Source: CALMEC01 sp964531025 (GTDB taxonomy: Bacteria > Actinomycetota > Thermoleophilia > Miltoncostaeales > Miltoncostaeaceae). From it: a DNA stretch of 64,000 nt. Where the stretch lies: positions 434,001 through 498,000 of the forward strand of contig CAZHDY010000001.1 of the NCBI GenBank assembly GCA_964531025.1. The letters are read 5' to 3'. Made by a program: the position numbers and the translations under genes. The notes beneath the pieces were generated by a model. That model was not told where the DNA came from. It did not search any database and was given only the letters and a program-made list of their open reading frames with translations. Shown here one piece after another: positions 1 to 8,798 of this stretch (positions are counted from its first letter, which is position 1; the number at the start of each line of letters is the position of its first letter).

Positions 1-1314
1 GCCGGCCTGCTGTCGGTGGGAATCCCCATGATCGGCAAGCTGGGAATCGGCGCCGCGATCGGGATCGCGGCCGTGGTGGTCACATCACTCGCCATCCTCC
101 CCATCATGGTCGGCGCACTGGCTCGTTGGCTGCGCCCCAAGAAGCCCGCGCATGTTCAGGCATCGCCGTTCTTCGGACGTTGGGCCGAGGTCATCACACG
201 GCGTCCGTGGTGGGCCATCGGCATCGGCGGCGTGATCATGCTCGCCCTGGCCGTGCCCGTCGCCGGCATGCACCTGGGCCAGCCGGACGACGGCAACCAG
301 CCGACGTCCAAGACCCAGAGGAAGGCGTACGACACCGTGAGCGAGGCCTTCGGTCCCGGTGCCAACGGACCGTTCCTCATCGCGGTCAGCACGCCGGGTG
401 GCGCAGGTGACGCCCCGAAGCTGGAGACGCTCGTGACGGCGCTGCGCGGCACCGACGGCGTGGCCTCCGTGTCCCCGGCGATGCCCAGCGAGGACGGTGA
501 GATGGCCACCATCTCGCTCATCCCCACGACCTCACCGCAGGATGAGGCCACGGGCGATCTGGTGCATCACCTCCGTAAGGATGTCATCCCGGGTGCGACC
601 GACGGCACGGGGCTCAATGCGTATGTCGGCGGGGTCACCGCGACCTTCCTGGACTTCTCCGAGAAGGTCGCCTCGCGTCTGCCCGTGTTCATCGCCCTGG
701 TCGTCGGCCTGTCGGTCCTGCTCCTCATGGCCGCGTTCCGCTCGGTGTGGATACCGCTGGTCTCCGCGGTGCTCAACGTGCTCTCCATCCTGGCCGCGTA
801 CGGCCTGGTCACACTGGTCTTCCAGGACGGCGTGGGCGCCGGTCTCCTCGGAGTCGACGCGGGTGTCCCGATCATCTCGTTCATCCCGGTGATGCTGTTC
901 GCGATCCTGTTCGGGCTCAGCATGGACTACAACGTGTTCCTGCTCTCGCGCATCCGCGAGGCGCATCAGAACGGCGACAGCCCACGCAACGCGGTGATCC
1001 ACGGTGTCTCGCGCATCGGCAAGATCGTGCTGTTCGCCGGGCTCATCATGGCCTCCGTCTTTCTGGCGTTCGCCGCCGTACCGGACGTGACCGCCAAGAT
1101 GATGGGGTTGGGCCTCGGCCTGGCGATCCTGCTGGATGTGATCGTGGTGCGACTGCTGATCGTCCCGGGCATGGTCACCCTCCTGGGCGAGCGGGCGTGG
1201 TGGATGCCCCGCTGGCTCGACAAGGTGCTGCCCAACATCTCACTCGACGGACACGAAGAGGTGGTCGGCACCTCTGCCACGGTGCCCGCGGCAGCAGCGA
1301 TCCAGGAGGACTAG
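1..1314 (+). CDS. MMPL/RND-family membrane exporter, C-terminal part (5' end outside window)
   Basis: Proton-driven exporter of the MMPL branch of the RND superfamily; substrate unknown. The reading frame is open to the left edge, so the N-terminal half is missing. Visible are two helices (about residues 15-40 and 65-90, probably TM6 and TM7), an extracytoplasmic domain to about residue 225, and five closely spaced helices to about 400. The family signature GLSMDYNVFLLSR lies near residue 300, and its Asp-Tyr pair is the expected proton-relay position. This matches the second half of a 12-helix MMPL protein. The C-terminal tail is short and cytoplasmic. The gene ends just before a strong hairpin and converges on glpX. 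Confidence 0.9.
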   Translation, partial: AGLLSVGIPMIGKLGIGAAIGIAAVVVTSLAILPIMVGALARWLRPKKPAHVQASPFFGRWAEVITRRPWWAIGIGGVIMLALAVPVAGMHLGQPDDGNQPTSKTQRKAYDTVSEAFGPGANGPFLIAVSTPGGAGDAPKLETLVTALRGTDGVASVSPAMPSEDGEMATISLIPTTSPQDEATGDLVHHLRKDVIPGATDGTGLNAYVGGVTATFLDFSEKVASRLPVFIALVVGLSVLLLMAAFRSVWIPLVSAVLNVLSILAAYGLVTLVFQDGVGAGLLGVDAGVPIISFIPVMLFAILFGLSMDYNVFLLSRIREAHQNGDSPRNAVIHGVSRIGKIVLFAGLIMASVFLAFAAVPDVTAKMMGLGLGLAILLDVIVVRLLIVPGMVTLLGERAWWMPRWLDKVLPNISLDGHEEVVGTSATVPAAAAIQED

Positions 1315-1332
1315 AGCAGCGGTCAAATGAAA

Positions 1333-1363
1333 GGGGGCCGAGACGACAGTCGTCTCGGCCCCC
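1333..1363. terminator. Bidirectional terminator between mmpL and glpX
   Basis: Perfect 14-bp inverted repeat (GGGGGCCGAGACGA, 3-nt loop) flanked by an A-rich stretch on the left and a T-rich stretch on the right. It sits between two convergent genes and can serve both. Confidence 0.85.
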
Positions 1364-1404
1364 TTCGTTCACCCGATGCGGATGGCTCCGTATGAAACAG
1401 CGCC

Positions 1405-2394
1405 CTACCTGAGGCTGATGGCCTGACCCGGCTTGACATCGAGCAGGTGGACCGTCTCGATGAAGCGGATGGTGCGGCGGCGCAGGTTCAGCGCGATCGA
1501 GTGGGTGCGCGCGCCGCCACCGAAGTAGCGAACCGGACGGAGAAGGTTGCCGCCCGTGACGCCCGTCGCGATGACATAGAGAGGAGCGGAGGCGAGATCC
1601 TCCGTCCGCAGGACCTTGTCGAGGTCCGTGATGCCGAAGTCGGCGAGCTTCTGTCTCTGCTCGTCGTCCTTGGGAGCGAACTGCGCCTGGATCTCTCCAC
1701 CGAGGCAGGCGAGCGCGGCGGCGGTGATGACGCCCTCCGTGGATCCGCCGGAGCCGACGTAGATGTGGTCACCGGTTCCGCGGACGGCGGCCGACATGCT
1801 GGCCGTGATGTCGCCGTCCGGGATGAGCCGGATGCGGGCACCGGCGGTACGGATCTCGTCGATGAGCTCCTCGTGGCGGGGCCGGTCGAGGACGATGGCG
1901 GTGATGTCGCGGATCTCGCGCCCGTGCGCGTCGGCGACCGCCTTCAGGTTGTCCGCGATGGGGGCGGTGATGTCCACCTTCCCCTTTGCGGTGGCACCGA
2001 CGCACAGCTTCTTCATGTACATGTCGGGTGCCGAGAGGATTCCGCCGCGCTCGGCGATGACGCAGATGGCGATGGCGCCGTCGTCACCTCGAGCGACGAG
2101 GTCGGTGCCCTCCAGCGGGTCGACTCCGATGTCGACCTCCATGCCACCGGCTCCCAGCTCCTCGCCGTTGTAGAGCTCGGGGGCCTCGTCCTTCTCGCCC
2201 TCACCGATGACCACGCGACCGTTGATCGGGAGCTTCGAGAACTCGCGACGCATGGCGTCGACAGCGGCCTGGTCGGCGGAGATCTTGTCACCCCGTCCCA
2301 GCCATCGTGCGCATGCGACCGCCGCGCTTTCCGTCACGGGGAGAAACTCCCCGAGTGACACCATCGGATCATCAAGCTCGTCGATGTTCGACAT
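1405..2394 (-). CDS. glpX: Class II fructose-1,6-bisphosphatase (GlpX)
   Basis: Hydrolyses fructose-1,6-bisphosphate to fructose-6-phosphate in gluconeogenesis; cytoplasmic and metal dependent. The 329-residue length is normal for GlpX. Metal and phosphate motifs are visible: GEGEKDEAP near residue 60, DPLEGTDL near 85, and a GGSTEGV loop near 185. The start (MSNIDELDD) is chosen because GGGAG lies 6 nt upstream; the open frame runs several hundred bases further but that part has no GlpX similarity. It is last in the hom-lysA-thrB-glpX run but is separated from thrB by 172 bp. That gap holds a 14-bp palindrome (2511-2524) and a possible TAGCGT -10, so glpX may have its own promoter. Confidence 0.93.
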   Translation of the reverse strand: MSNIDELDDPMVSLGEFLPVTESAAVACARWLGRGDKISADQAAVDAMRREFSKLPINGRVVIGEGEKDEAPELYNGEELGAGGMEVDIGVDPLEGTDLVARGDDGAIAICVIAERGGILSAPDMYMKKLCVGATAKGKVDITAPIADNLKAVADAHGREIRDITAIVLDRPRHEELIDEIRTAGARIRLIPDGDITASMSAAVRGTGDHIYVGSGGSTEGVITAAALACLGGEIQAQFAPKDDEQRQKLADFGITDLDKVLRTEDLASAPLYVIATGVTGGNLLRPVRYFGGGARTHSIALNLRRRTIRFIETVHLLDVKPGQAISLR

Positions 2395-2566
2395 ATCTCC
2401 CTCGAGCGACTCGTTTTGTGGACGACCGGTGACGACGCTATCAGCTGACCCGGACCCGTCCGGCAGGCACGAAAAGCTGAGGACGATCGACGTCGATCCG
2501 TGGACGAATGCCGCCGTACGGCGGGATCGGGCGGCTCGGAGAGCCGGCGTCATCCCTCGACGAGGG

Positions 2567-3493
2567 TCAGCCGACGGCCTTCGCCAGACGGGTGTCCGGA
2601 TTGTCGATCCAACGCCCCCGGATCCCACCCGGCGCGATGCGAAGGACGTTCGTGGTCGCACCGATGCCCTCGGCCGCGAGAAGCGCCGATGCCCGGTCCG
2701 CCACGCCGGCCGCGCCGGCACGGGTGCACCACAGGAGGACCGAGGGCCCGGATCCCGAGATCGTGACGCCGAGGCACTCGCCGTCACCGACCATGCCGCG
2801 CAGGGTGTCGAGGCCCGGGGTCGTCTCACGTCGGTACGGCTCGTGGAGGCGATCGTCGAGCACGCGGTCCAGATCCTCGAGGTCGCCGCGCTCGAGCATG
2901 AGCGCCAGCGTGATCGCGTTGGACATGGACATCGTGGCATCGGCGTACGGGACCGTCTGTGGCAGTGCGGCCCGCGAGGCCGCGGTCGCGACGGTCGCAT
3001 CGGTGGTCACCACGACGAAAAGAAGCTCCTCCGGCACCGGCAGCTGGGTGACGTGCCCGTCGGTGGTGACCACCACGATGCCGCCCCAGACACAGGCCGC
3101 GACGTTGTCACGGTGACCGTCGAGCTCGGCGGCGCGCCGCACCATGTCGTCCGGCGTCCAGCGCAGAAGGCCGAACGAGTTGGCCGCGACGAGTCCCGAG
3201 CAGATGGCCGCGGACGACGATCCCATGCCGCGGCGCAGCGGGATCCGGTTGGTGCACTCCACGCGAAGGCCGTCCAGAGACGGAAGACCGGTAGCCATGG
3301 CTTGGCAGACGAGGTTGGTCTCATCGGTGGGGATCTCGTCCGCCCCCTCGCCCGCGACGACGACCTCGAGCGGCCCAGGACGCCGCGTGACCACCACCTC
3401 GTTGGTGAAATCGAGCGCCAGGGCCATCGTGTCGAAACCGGGGCCGAGGTTGGCGGACGTCGCGGGTGCGGTGATACGGATCGCGTCGGCCAT
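2567..3493 (-). CDS. thrB: Homoserine kinase
   Basis: Phosphorylates homoserine to O-phosphohomoserine with ATP, the step before threonine synthase. A GHMP-family kinase of 308 residues: N-terminal PATSANLGPGFD substrate-binding motif at about 9-20 and the GHMP phosphate loop RRGMGSSSAAICSG at about 88-101. GGGGAGG lies about 11 nt before the ATG. It follows lysA by 40 bp and is probably cotranscribed with it and hom. Threonine synthase, the usual neighbour, is not in the window. Confidence 0.94.
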   Translation of the reverse strand: MADAIRITAPATSANLGPGFDTMALALDFTNEVVVTRRPGPLEVVVAGEGADEIPTDETNLVCQAMATGLPSLDGLRVECTNRIPLRRGMGSSSAAICSGLVAANSFGLLRWTPDDMVRRAAELDGHRDNVAACVWGGIVVVTTDGHVTQLPVPEELLFVVVTTDATVATAASRAALPQTVPYADATMSMSNAITLALMLERGDLEDLDRVLDDRLHEPYRRETTPGLDTLRGMVGDGECLGVTISGSGPSVLLWCTRAGAAGVADRASALLAAEGIGATTNVLRIAPGGIRGRWIDNPDTRLAKAVG

Positions 3494-3533
3494 CGCTACT
3501 CACGCCCTCCCCGATTGTCATGCGACCTCACCG

Positions 3534-4841
3534 TCACGCGATCACCTCGCGCGCGAACATGTCGTCGTGGGTCTCGCGACGGGTGACCACCCGCGCCTGG
3601 CCGCCGTCGACGAACACGACCTCCGGTCGCCGCACGCCGTTGTAGTTGGACGACATCGATACGCCGTAGGCACCCGTGGCCGGGAGGCACACGACATCAC
3701 CGACCTCCACGTCGGGAAGACGCGCCTCGGCCACCAGGACGTCGCCGCTCTCGCAGTGCTTGCCCACGACCCGGAACGTGCTCGCCCGCTCCTCGTCCGG
3801 CCGGTTGGCGAGCAGCGGCTCGTAGACCGACCCGTAGAGCATGGGGCGCAGCAGATCGCTCATACCGCCATCGACGGCGACGTAGGTGCGGATGCCGGGA
3901 ACCTCTTTCACCGTGCCCACCCGGTAGAGCGTGACCCCCGCGCGCGCCACGATACTGCGGCCCGGTTCGACCTGGATCCGCGGCAGCGGACGGCCGATGC
4001 GCGCCCACTCGGTCTCGATGGCCTCCATGACCACGTCGGCGAAGTGGTCCACGGACGGCGGGTCGTCCTCCGAGGTGTAGGCCACGCCGAGGCCTCCGCC
4101 CATGTTGAGCGTGGTGAGGTCCTCTCCCCCCATCTCGGCCACGAAGTCCGCGACGATGGCGACGGCCGCCGGGTAGCTGGCGAGCTCGAAGATCTGTGAC
4201 CCGATGTGACAGTGGATGCCGGCCAGGTCGATGCCCTCGGCGTCGCGGCACGCCGCGATGGCACGGGCGGCGGCCCCGCCCTCGATGGCGAAACCGAACT
4301 TGGAGTCGAGCTGACCGGTCGAGATGAACGAGTGCGTGGACGGCTTCACACCCGGCGTGACGCGCACGAGTGTGCGCTGTCGGACGCCGCGTTCGCTTGC
4401 CAGCCGGTCGAGGAGCGCGATCTCGTCGAGCGAATCGACGATCACCTGACCGACCCCGGCATCCAGGGCGGCCGTGATCTCGTCGGCGTCCTTGTTGTTA
4501 CCGTGCAGCTCGATGCGCTCGGCGGGGAAGCCCGCCCGCAGCGCCGCCGCGAGTTCTCCCCCGCTCGCCACGTCGACACCGAATCCGGCGTCCGCCGCCA
4601 GACGGAGCATCGCCAGACCGAAGTACGCCTTGCTCGCGTAGAAGACGTCGACATCGGGACGGTGTGCCCGGAACGCGGACATCCAGCCGGCGAGCGTGTC
4701 GCGCAGGAGGCCCTCGTCGTAAACGACGAGCGGCGTGCCGTGCTCACGGACGAGTGCGACGAGATCGCATCCCCCGATGGACAGGTGGCCGTCCGGGGTG
4801 ACCTCGGCGGACGGCGGCAGTACTCGCGCGAGTGCGTTCAT
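3534..4841 (-). CDS. lysA: Diaminopimelate decarboxylase
   Basis: PLP enzyme that decarboxylates meso-diaminopimelate to lysine, the last step of lysine synthesis. Fold type III, 435 residues. The PLP lysine is K71 in VFYASKAYF, a phosphate-binding GGGLGVAY motif is in the middle, and the CESGDVL motif that completes the active site across the dimer is near residue 355. AGGAG is 4 nt before the ATG. It lies 52 bp after hom and 40 bp before thrB, an aspartate-family operon. Confidence 0.95.
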   Translation of the reverse strand: MNALARVLPPSAEVTPDGHLSIGGCDLVALVREHGTPLVVYDEGLLRDTLAGWMSAFRAHRPDVDVFYASKAYFGLAMLRLAADAGFGVDVASGGELAAALRAGFPAERIELHGNNKDADEITAALDAGVGQVIVDSLDEIALLDRLASERGVRQRTLVRVTPGVKPSTHSFISTGQLDSKFGFAIEGGAAARAIAACRDAEGIDLAGIHCHIGSQIFELASYPAAVAIVADFVAEMGGEDLTTLNMGGGLGVAYTSEDDPPSVDHFADVVMEAIETEWARIGRPLPRIQVEPGRSIVARAGVTLYRVGTVKEVPGIRTYVAVDGGMSDLLRPMLYGSVYEPLLANRPDEERASTFRVVGKHCESGDVLVAEARLPDVEVGDVVCLPATGAYGVSMSSNYNGVRRPEVVFVDGGQARVVTRRETHDDMFAREVIA

Positions 4842-4893
4842 CGGCTCCTAAGGCTCAGGGTGATCGGTTCGAGCGCGGCGCTGGTCGGCGGCA

Positions 4894-6213
4894 TCAGTCG
4901 TCGAGCTTCTCGACGCGGATCATCACCACCGGGCCACGGCCGGCATCGAGTGCCTCGATCTTCGTGATCGCCGCGCGCACATCCCGCTCGCGCGACTCGT
5001 GCGTCATCAGGACGACCGTGGCGGCCTCGTCTCCCGATTCGCGCTGGATGGCTCCCTCGATCGAGATGCCGACGTCGGCGAGGATCCGTGTGACCTCCGC
5101 CAGCACGCCCGGCTCGTCGGCCACGCGCAGACGCAGGTAGTACCGGGTGACCGTGTCCGCGATGTCGAGGATCGGCGTGTCGCTCATGCGATCGTGCTGG
5201 AACGCCAGGTGCGGCACGCGGTGCTCAGGGTCCGCGGTGATGAGACGGGCGACGTCCACGATGTCCGCGATGACCGCCGAGGCGGTGGGGTGCGAACCGG
5301 CGCCGGCCCCGTAGTGCAGCGTCTGCCCGACCGCGTCGCCGTTGACGACGACGGCGTTCATGACGCCCTCGACGTTCGCCAGGAGCGCCGCCTCGGGAAC
5401 CATCGCCGGGTGGACGCGCAGCTCGATGCCGTCCTCGCGACGACGGGTGACCCCCAGGAGCTTCACGCGGTAGCCGAGCTCCTCGGCGTACCGGATGTCG
5501 GTCTGCTCGACGGACGCGACACCCTCGATGTGCGCCTGGTCGAAGCGAACCGGGACGCCGAAGGCCATCGAGCACATGAGCGCCAGCTTGTGGCCGGCGT
5601 CGATGCCCTCCACGTCGAACGTGGGGTCGGCCTCGGCGTAGCCGTTCGCCTGGGCGTCGGCCAGCGCTTCCTCGAAGCTGACGCCGCGGGTGCGCATCTC
5701 GCTGAGGATGAAGTTCGTCGTGCCGTTGATGATGCCGACGACCCAATCGATGTGGTTGGCGACGAGCCCCTCGCGGAGCGCCTTGATGATGGGGATGCCG
5801 CCGCCGACGGCGGCCTCGAACGCCACCATCACGTCGTTGGCCCGTGCGGCCGTGAAGATCTCGTTGCCGTGCACGGCGAGAAGGGCCTTGTTGGCGGTGA
5901 CGACGTGCTTGCCGTTCTCGATCGCCTTCAGGGTGAGGTCCTTGGCGATGCCGTAGCCACCGATGAGCTCGACGACGATGTCGATGTCAGGATCGGTGAC
6001 GACGGAGACGGCGTCGTCCGTGACCTCCGCACGGCCCTGGACGATGCTCTCGGCAAGCTCTGTGTTGAGGTCGGCGACGCGCGAGATGACGATCGGTCGT
6101 CCCACGCGGCGGGTGATCTCCGCCTGGTTCCGGGCGAGCACGTCGAACGTTCCGCCGCCGACGGTTCCGATGCCCAGGAGGCCTACGCGAATCGGGGTCA
6201 TGTCTGTAGTCAC
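4894..6213 (-). CDS. hom: Homoserine dehydrogenase with C-terminal ACT domain
   Basis: Reduces aspartate semialdehyde to homoserine with NAD(P)H, the branch point toward threonine and methionine. At 439 residues it is the long, feedback-regulated form. A Rossmann motif GLLGIGTVGGG is at about 9-19, the catalytic domain follows (NGTTNFIL, then the EADPTFDVEGIDAGHKLA region), and an ACT domain occupies about 355-430, likely the threonine-sensing part. The GTG start at 6213 is preferred: a TAGCGT -10 ends 8 nt upstream and no ribosome binding site precedes it, consistent with a leaderless mRNA. An ATG four codons in is the alternative. Confidence 0.93.
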   Translation of the reverse strand: MTTDMTPIRVGLLGIGTVGGGTFDVLARNQAEITRRVGRPIVISRVADLNTELAESIVQGRAEVTDDAVSVVTDPDIDIVVELIGGYGIAKDLTLKAIENGKHVVTANKALLAVHGNEIFTAARANDVMVAFEAAVGGGIPIIKALREGLVANHIDWVVGIINGTTNFILSEMRTRGVSFEEALADAQANGYAEADPTFDVEGIDAGHKLALMCSMAFGVPVRFDQAHIEGVASVEQTDIRYAEELGYRVKLLGVTRRREDGIELRVHPAMVPEAALLANVEGVMNAVVVNGDAVGQTLHYGAGAGSHPTASAVIADIVDVARLITADPEHRVPHLAFQHDRMSDTPILDIADTVTRYYLRLRVADEPGVLAEVTRILADVGISIEGAIQRESGDEAATVVLMTHESRERDVRAAITKIEALDAGRGPVVMIRVEKLDD

Positions 6214-6221
6214 AAGGCGGA

Positions 6222-6227
6222 ACGCTA
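6222..6227 (-). promoter_or_regulatory. -10 element of the hom operon (leaderless)
   Basis: TAGCGT on the minus strand with 8 nt to the GTG start of hom. No Shine-Dalgarno sequence fits between them. Confidence 0.45.
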
Positions 6228-6241
6228 CAGGGACGGCGCGC

Positions 6242-7177
6242 TCACCGACCTCCGCCGACCCGGTGGAGCCGAACCGGCTCGTGATCCACCTGCAGCGTCG
6301 TGTGCCGCAGATCGAAGCGCTCCTTCAACACCGCTTCCACCTCGCGCCGCACCGTGTGGCAGTCGACGTCACGCGCGACGGTGACATGGGCCGACAGCGC
6401 GCCGAATCCCGATGTGACCTCCCAGACGTGCAGATCGTGGACGCCGACGACACCGGGGTGGCTCACCATGGCCTCACCGACAGCGTCCGGATCGATCCCG
6501 AGAGGTGCCGCCTCCAGCAGCACGCGGGTGCTCTGCGAGACGAGGCTCCACGCGGACCGGAACATGAGGAGCGCGACCAGCAGAGCGGCGATGGCGTCCG
6601 CCCGGTTGTACCCGGTGAGGAAGACGACGGCCCCGGCCACGATGGCCGCCACCGAACCGAGCAGGTCCATGAGGACGTGCTGGTAGCTCCCCTCGATGTT
6701 GAGGCTGCGTCGATCCGCGCCCGAGAGGACGAGAAGGACGAGGACGTTGACCACCGCGCCGATGGCGGCGGTGATGAGCACCCAGCCGCCGAGGACGTCG
6801 GCAGGGTTCATGAGGCGGTGGATCGACTCGTAGACGATGACCGCGGCCAGGACGAGGAGCGTGAGCCCGTTGATCTGTGCCGACAGGATCTCGACCCGCT
6901 TCAGGCCGAAGGTCATGCTGCCCCGAGCCGGACGGGCGGCCAGATGCAGGGCCACCAGCGAGAGGGCGATGGCCAGCGCGTCGGTGAGCATGTGACCGGC
7001 ATCGGCGATCAGGGCGACCGATCCGGCGACGAGCCCCACGACGACCTCGACGACCATGAACGTCGCGATGAGGACGAGCGAAAGGATGAGTCGCCTGCGG
7101 TTCGTCGTCATGGTGTGGGCGTGCGAGTGACCCGCGCCGTGGTCGTGATGATGGTGATGCGCCATCAGCGAGTCCAT
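6242..7177 (-). CDS. Cation diffusion facilitator (CzcD/ZitB-like Zn2+/Co2+ exporter)
   Basis: Inner-membrane metal/proton antiporter of the CDF family exporting divalent cations, probably zinc. The N-terminus is His-rich (about 9 His in residues 7-21), typical of metal-sensing tails. Six helices follow between about 30 and 215. The transport-site motifs are HxxxD in helix 2 (H62, D66 in GHMLTD) and HxxxD in helix 5 (SYQHVLMD). A cytoplasmic C-terminal domain with LHVWEVTSG follows. The start at 7177 (MDSLMAHHHH) is chosen because upstream sequence looks noncoding; 7165 is also possible. It stands 28 bp upstream of hom but is unrelated to it in function. Confidence 0.9.
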   Translation of the reverse strand: MDSLMAHHHHHDHGAGHSHAHTMTTNRRRLILSLVLIATFMVVEVVVGLVAGSVALIADAGHMLTDALAIALSLVALHLAARPARGSMTFGLKRVEILSAQINGLTLLVLAAVIVYESIHRLMNPADVLGGWVLITAAIGAVVNVLVLLVLSGADRRSLNIEGSYQHVLMDLLGSVAAIVAGAVVFLTGYNRADAIAALLVALLMFRSAWSLVSQSTRVLLEAAPLGIDPDAVGEAMVSHPGVVGVHDLHVWEVTSGFGALSAHVTVARDVDCHTVRREVEAVLKERFDLRHTTLQVDHEPVRLHRVGGGR

Positions 7178-7233
7178 GCCGTCCGCCCATCCGCATCGAC
7201 ATGGGTCACCGCGCGAAAGCACCCTCCACATGC

Positions 7234-7259
7234 GAATCGTTCACAGCGGCAAGCGATTC
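7234..7259. promoter_or_regulatory. Possible operator upstream of the metal exporter
   Basis: Inverted repeat GAATCG-N14-CGATTC in the 234-bp gap upstream of the CDF gene, about 57 bp before its start. Its position suits a metal-responsive repressor, but it matches no operator I recognise. Confidence 0.3.
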
Positions 7260-7411
7260 TCGAATAGTGTCCTCGTGACGATATGTCCGTGCGCACGGAG
7301 ACCGTACCCATGTCCCCATTGTAGGCACTCGCGTGCCGGACGTTCGACCCACCCATGGGAGGCGGATATGTCGCGCGCCGGTGCCGCTCGTCGCGCCGCC
7401 GGTCGCCCACG

Positions 7412-8656
7412 TCAGGGGGTGTCGAGCCTCTGACGGTTCACGGCGGTCACGACGCTCCGTTCGACGGTCACCTCGGTGCCGTCGGGAAGCGCCTTCCTGA
7501 GCGCCTCGGACATCATTTCGGGCTCCGAGGTGGCAATGGTGAGCGTGAGTGTTCCCTCATCGCCGTCACGCTCGACGACGGCACGCCCGGCTCGCCAGGT
7601 CAGGGCGAGCCGATGGTCGCCGGTGAGGGCCCACACCTCGGAGGCACCGAACGTCGCCGTGAGGACACGCTGCGACCCCGCGGGTACAGGAGCCGGAACC
7701 GGGAGCGAGACGCTGCCGTCTCTGCCGTCGAGGTAGCGCTGCGGCTCCATGACGGCCAGCGTGGTGCGTGGCGGGTTGCGGAACGCACGGTCAACGGCGG
7801 CCTGCCCTCCGGAGGCGCGCAGAGCGGTCATGAACTCCTGCCCCTGGGTATAGGGGAACTCCATGCTGCGCTGGAGGTATGGCGGGAGGTTGAACTGTGC
7901 ACCGCTCAGCTGGTTCAGCGATCCGGAGAGCTCGCCGAAGAGGCCTGACGCTCCACCCTCGAGGAGGAAGCGGACCTGGACCTCGGTGGCGTCGCCCTCG
8001 ATGACCGCCTGGATGGCCGACGTGCCGTCGTCGTCACCGACGCGGCTCTTCATGAGCGACTCGAGCGGGTACTTCTGGTCCTGGATGGCGTGGACGATCT
8101 CGTGGACGATGACCGAGTCGGTCACGTCGAAGCCGGCGCGCTGGATGAGATACAGACGGTCCGACTTGGGGTCGTAGAGGCCGGCGGCCTGGTCGACCAG
8201 GCCATCACGCATGATCTCCTCCAGGTTGGCGCCCGGCTCGAGCACGCCCATCAGGTGGAAGAGGTCGTTGTACCCGGTGCTGAGCATGGGATCCGGGTCC
8301 TCGTCCATGAGCCGTCGGACGAGAGCCTTGAGTTCCTCGCCGTCGAGTCGCGCGACCGACACGGGGCCCGGGAGCTTGGTGCCCGTGAGCTTCTCCGCGG
8401 CGGCCTGCAGACGCGGGATGCGGGTCGCGTCGGGTTCGACCTTCGCCGCCTGGTCCCTTGCCGCCGTGGTGTCGACCGTGGTGGATCCCCCGCCCCCGAA
8501 CAGCGAGACACCGAACCCGAGCGCGGCGACGAGGATCGCGGCAACGAGAAGCGGGAGCAGCGCCGCGAGCGGTCGTCCTTCGGTCGCGGGTGATTGAGGA
8601 GACGCCGGCGCGTCGGCGTCAGGACGTGCGGAATCGTCGGAATCGATGCGGGACAT
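7412..8656 (-). CDS. Membrane-anchored protein with HExxH metallopeptidase motif, unknown function
   Basis: A 414-residue protein: a Ser/Asp/Pro-rich cytoplasmic tail of about 28 residues, one transmembrane helix (about 29-52), then an extracytoplasmic domain. H185-E-I-V-H189, in VIVHEIVHAIQDQ, is a typical zinc-protease helix. No peptidase family is obvious, and the third zinc ligand (possibly in the QAVIEGDATEVQVRF segment) is a guess. The true start is the ATG at 8656: a TACAAT -10 lies exactly 6 nt upstream, so the mRNA is probably leaderless. It diverges from the ECF sigma operon; the two may or may not be linked. Confidence 0.7.
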   Translation of the reverse strand: MSRIDSDDSARPDADAPASPQSPATEGRPLAALLPLLVAAILVAALGFGVSLFGGGGSTTVDTTAARDQAAKVEPDATRIPRLQAAAEKLTGTKLPGPVSVARLDGEELKALVRRLMDEDPDPMLSTGYNDLFHLMGVLEPGANLEEIMRDGLVDQAAGLYDPKSDRLYLIQRAGFDVTDSVIVHEIVHAIQDQKYPLESLMKSRVGDDDGTSAIQAVIEGDATEVQVRFLLEGGASGLFGELSGSLNQLSGAQFNLPPYLQRSMEFPYTQGQEFMTALRASGGQAAVDRAFRNPPRTTLAVMEPQRYLDGRDGSVSLPVPAPVPAGSQRVLTATFGASEVWALTGDHRLALTWRAGRAVVERDGDEGTLTLTIATSEPEMMSEALRKALPDGTEVTVERSVVTAVNRQRLDTP

Positions 8657-8662
8657 GGCGGG

Positions 8663-8668
8663 ATTGTA
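8663..8668 (-). promoter_or_regulatory. -10 element of the HExxH gene (leaderless)
   Basis: TACAAT on the minus strand, with 6 nt to the ATG at 8656. This places the transcription start at or within a base or two of the start codon. Confidence 0.6.
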
Positions 8669-8761
8669 GGTCGTCGCCCCGCGGCGTCCCCGAGCACGTC
8701 GGTGAAGATTCGGCGAGATCCTCCGGTCGCGGACAGCGGTCACCCTCACCGACCTCGGGGG

Positions 8762-8790
8762 TGCAACCTTCATCGTCCGGATCGCGAATA
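8762..8790 (+). promoter_or_regulatory. Candidate ECF-type promoter of the sigma/anti-sigma operon
   Basis: TGCAACC followed after 16 nt by CGAATA, 8 nt before the sigma gene. The AAC core of the -35 is typical of ECF sigma factors, so the operon may activate itself. Inference from motif only. Confidence 0.35.
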
Positions 8791-8798
8791 GGGGGTAG

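Noticed and set aside
2395..3000. Long N-terminal extension of GlpX
   Set aside because: It overlaps thrB, is Arg/Ser-rich without family similarity, and a good ribosome binding site marks the short start.
4999..6384. 461-codon open frame on the plus strand
   Set aside because: Antisense to hom with the same shadow composition.
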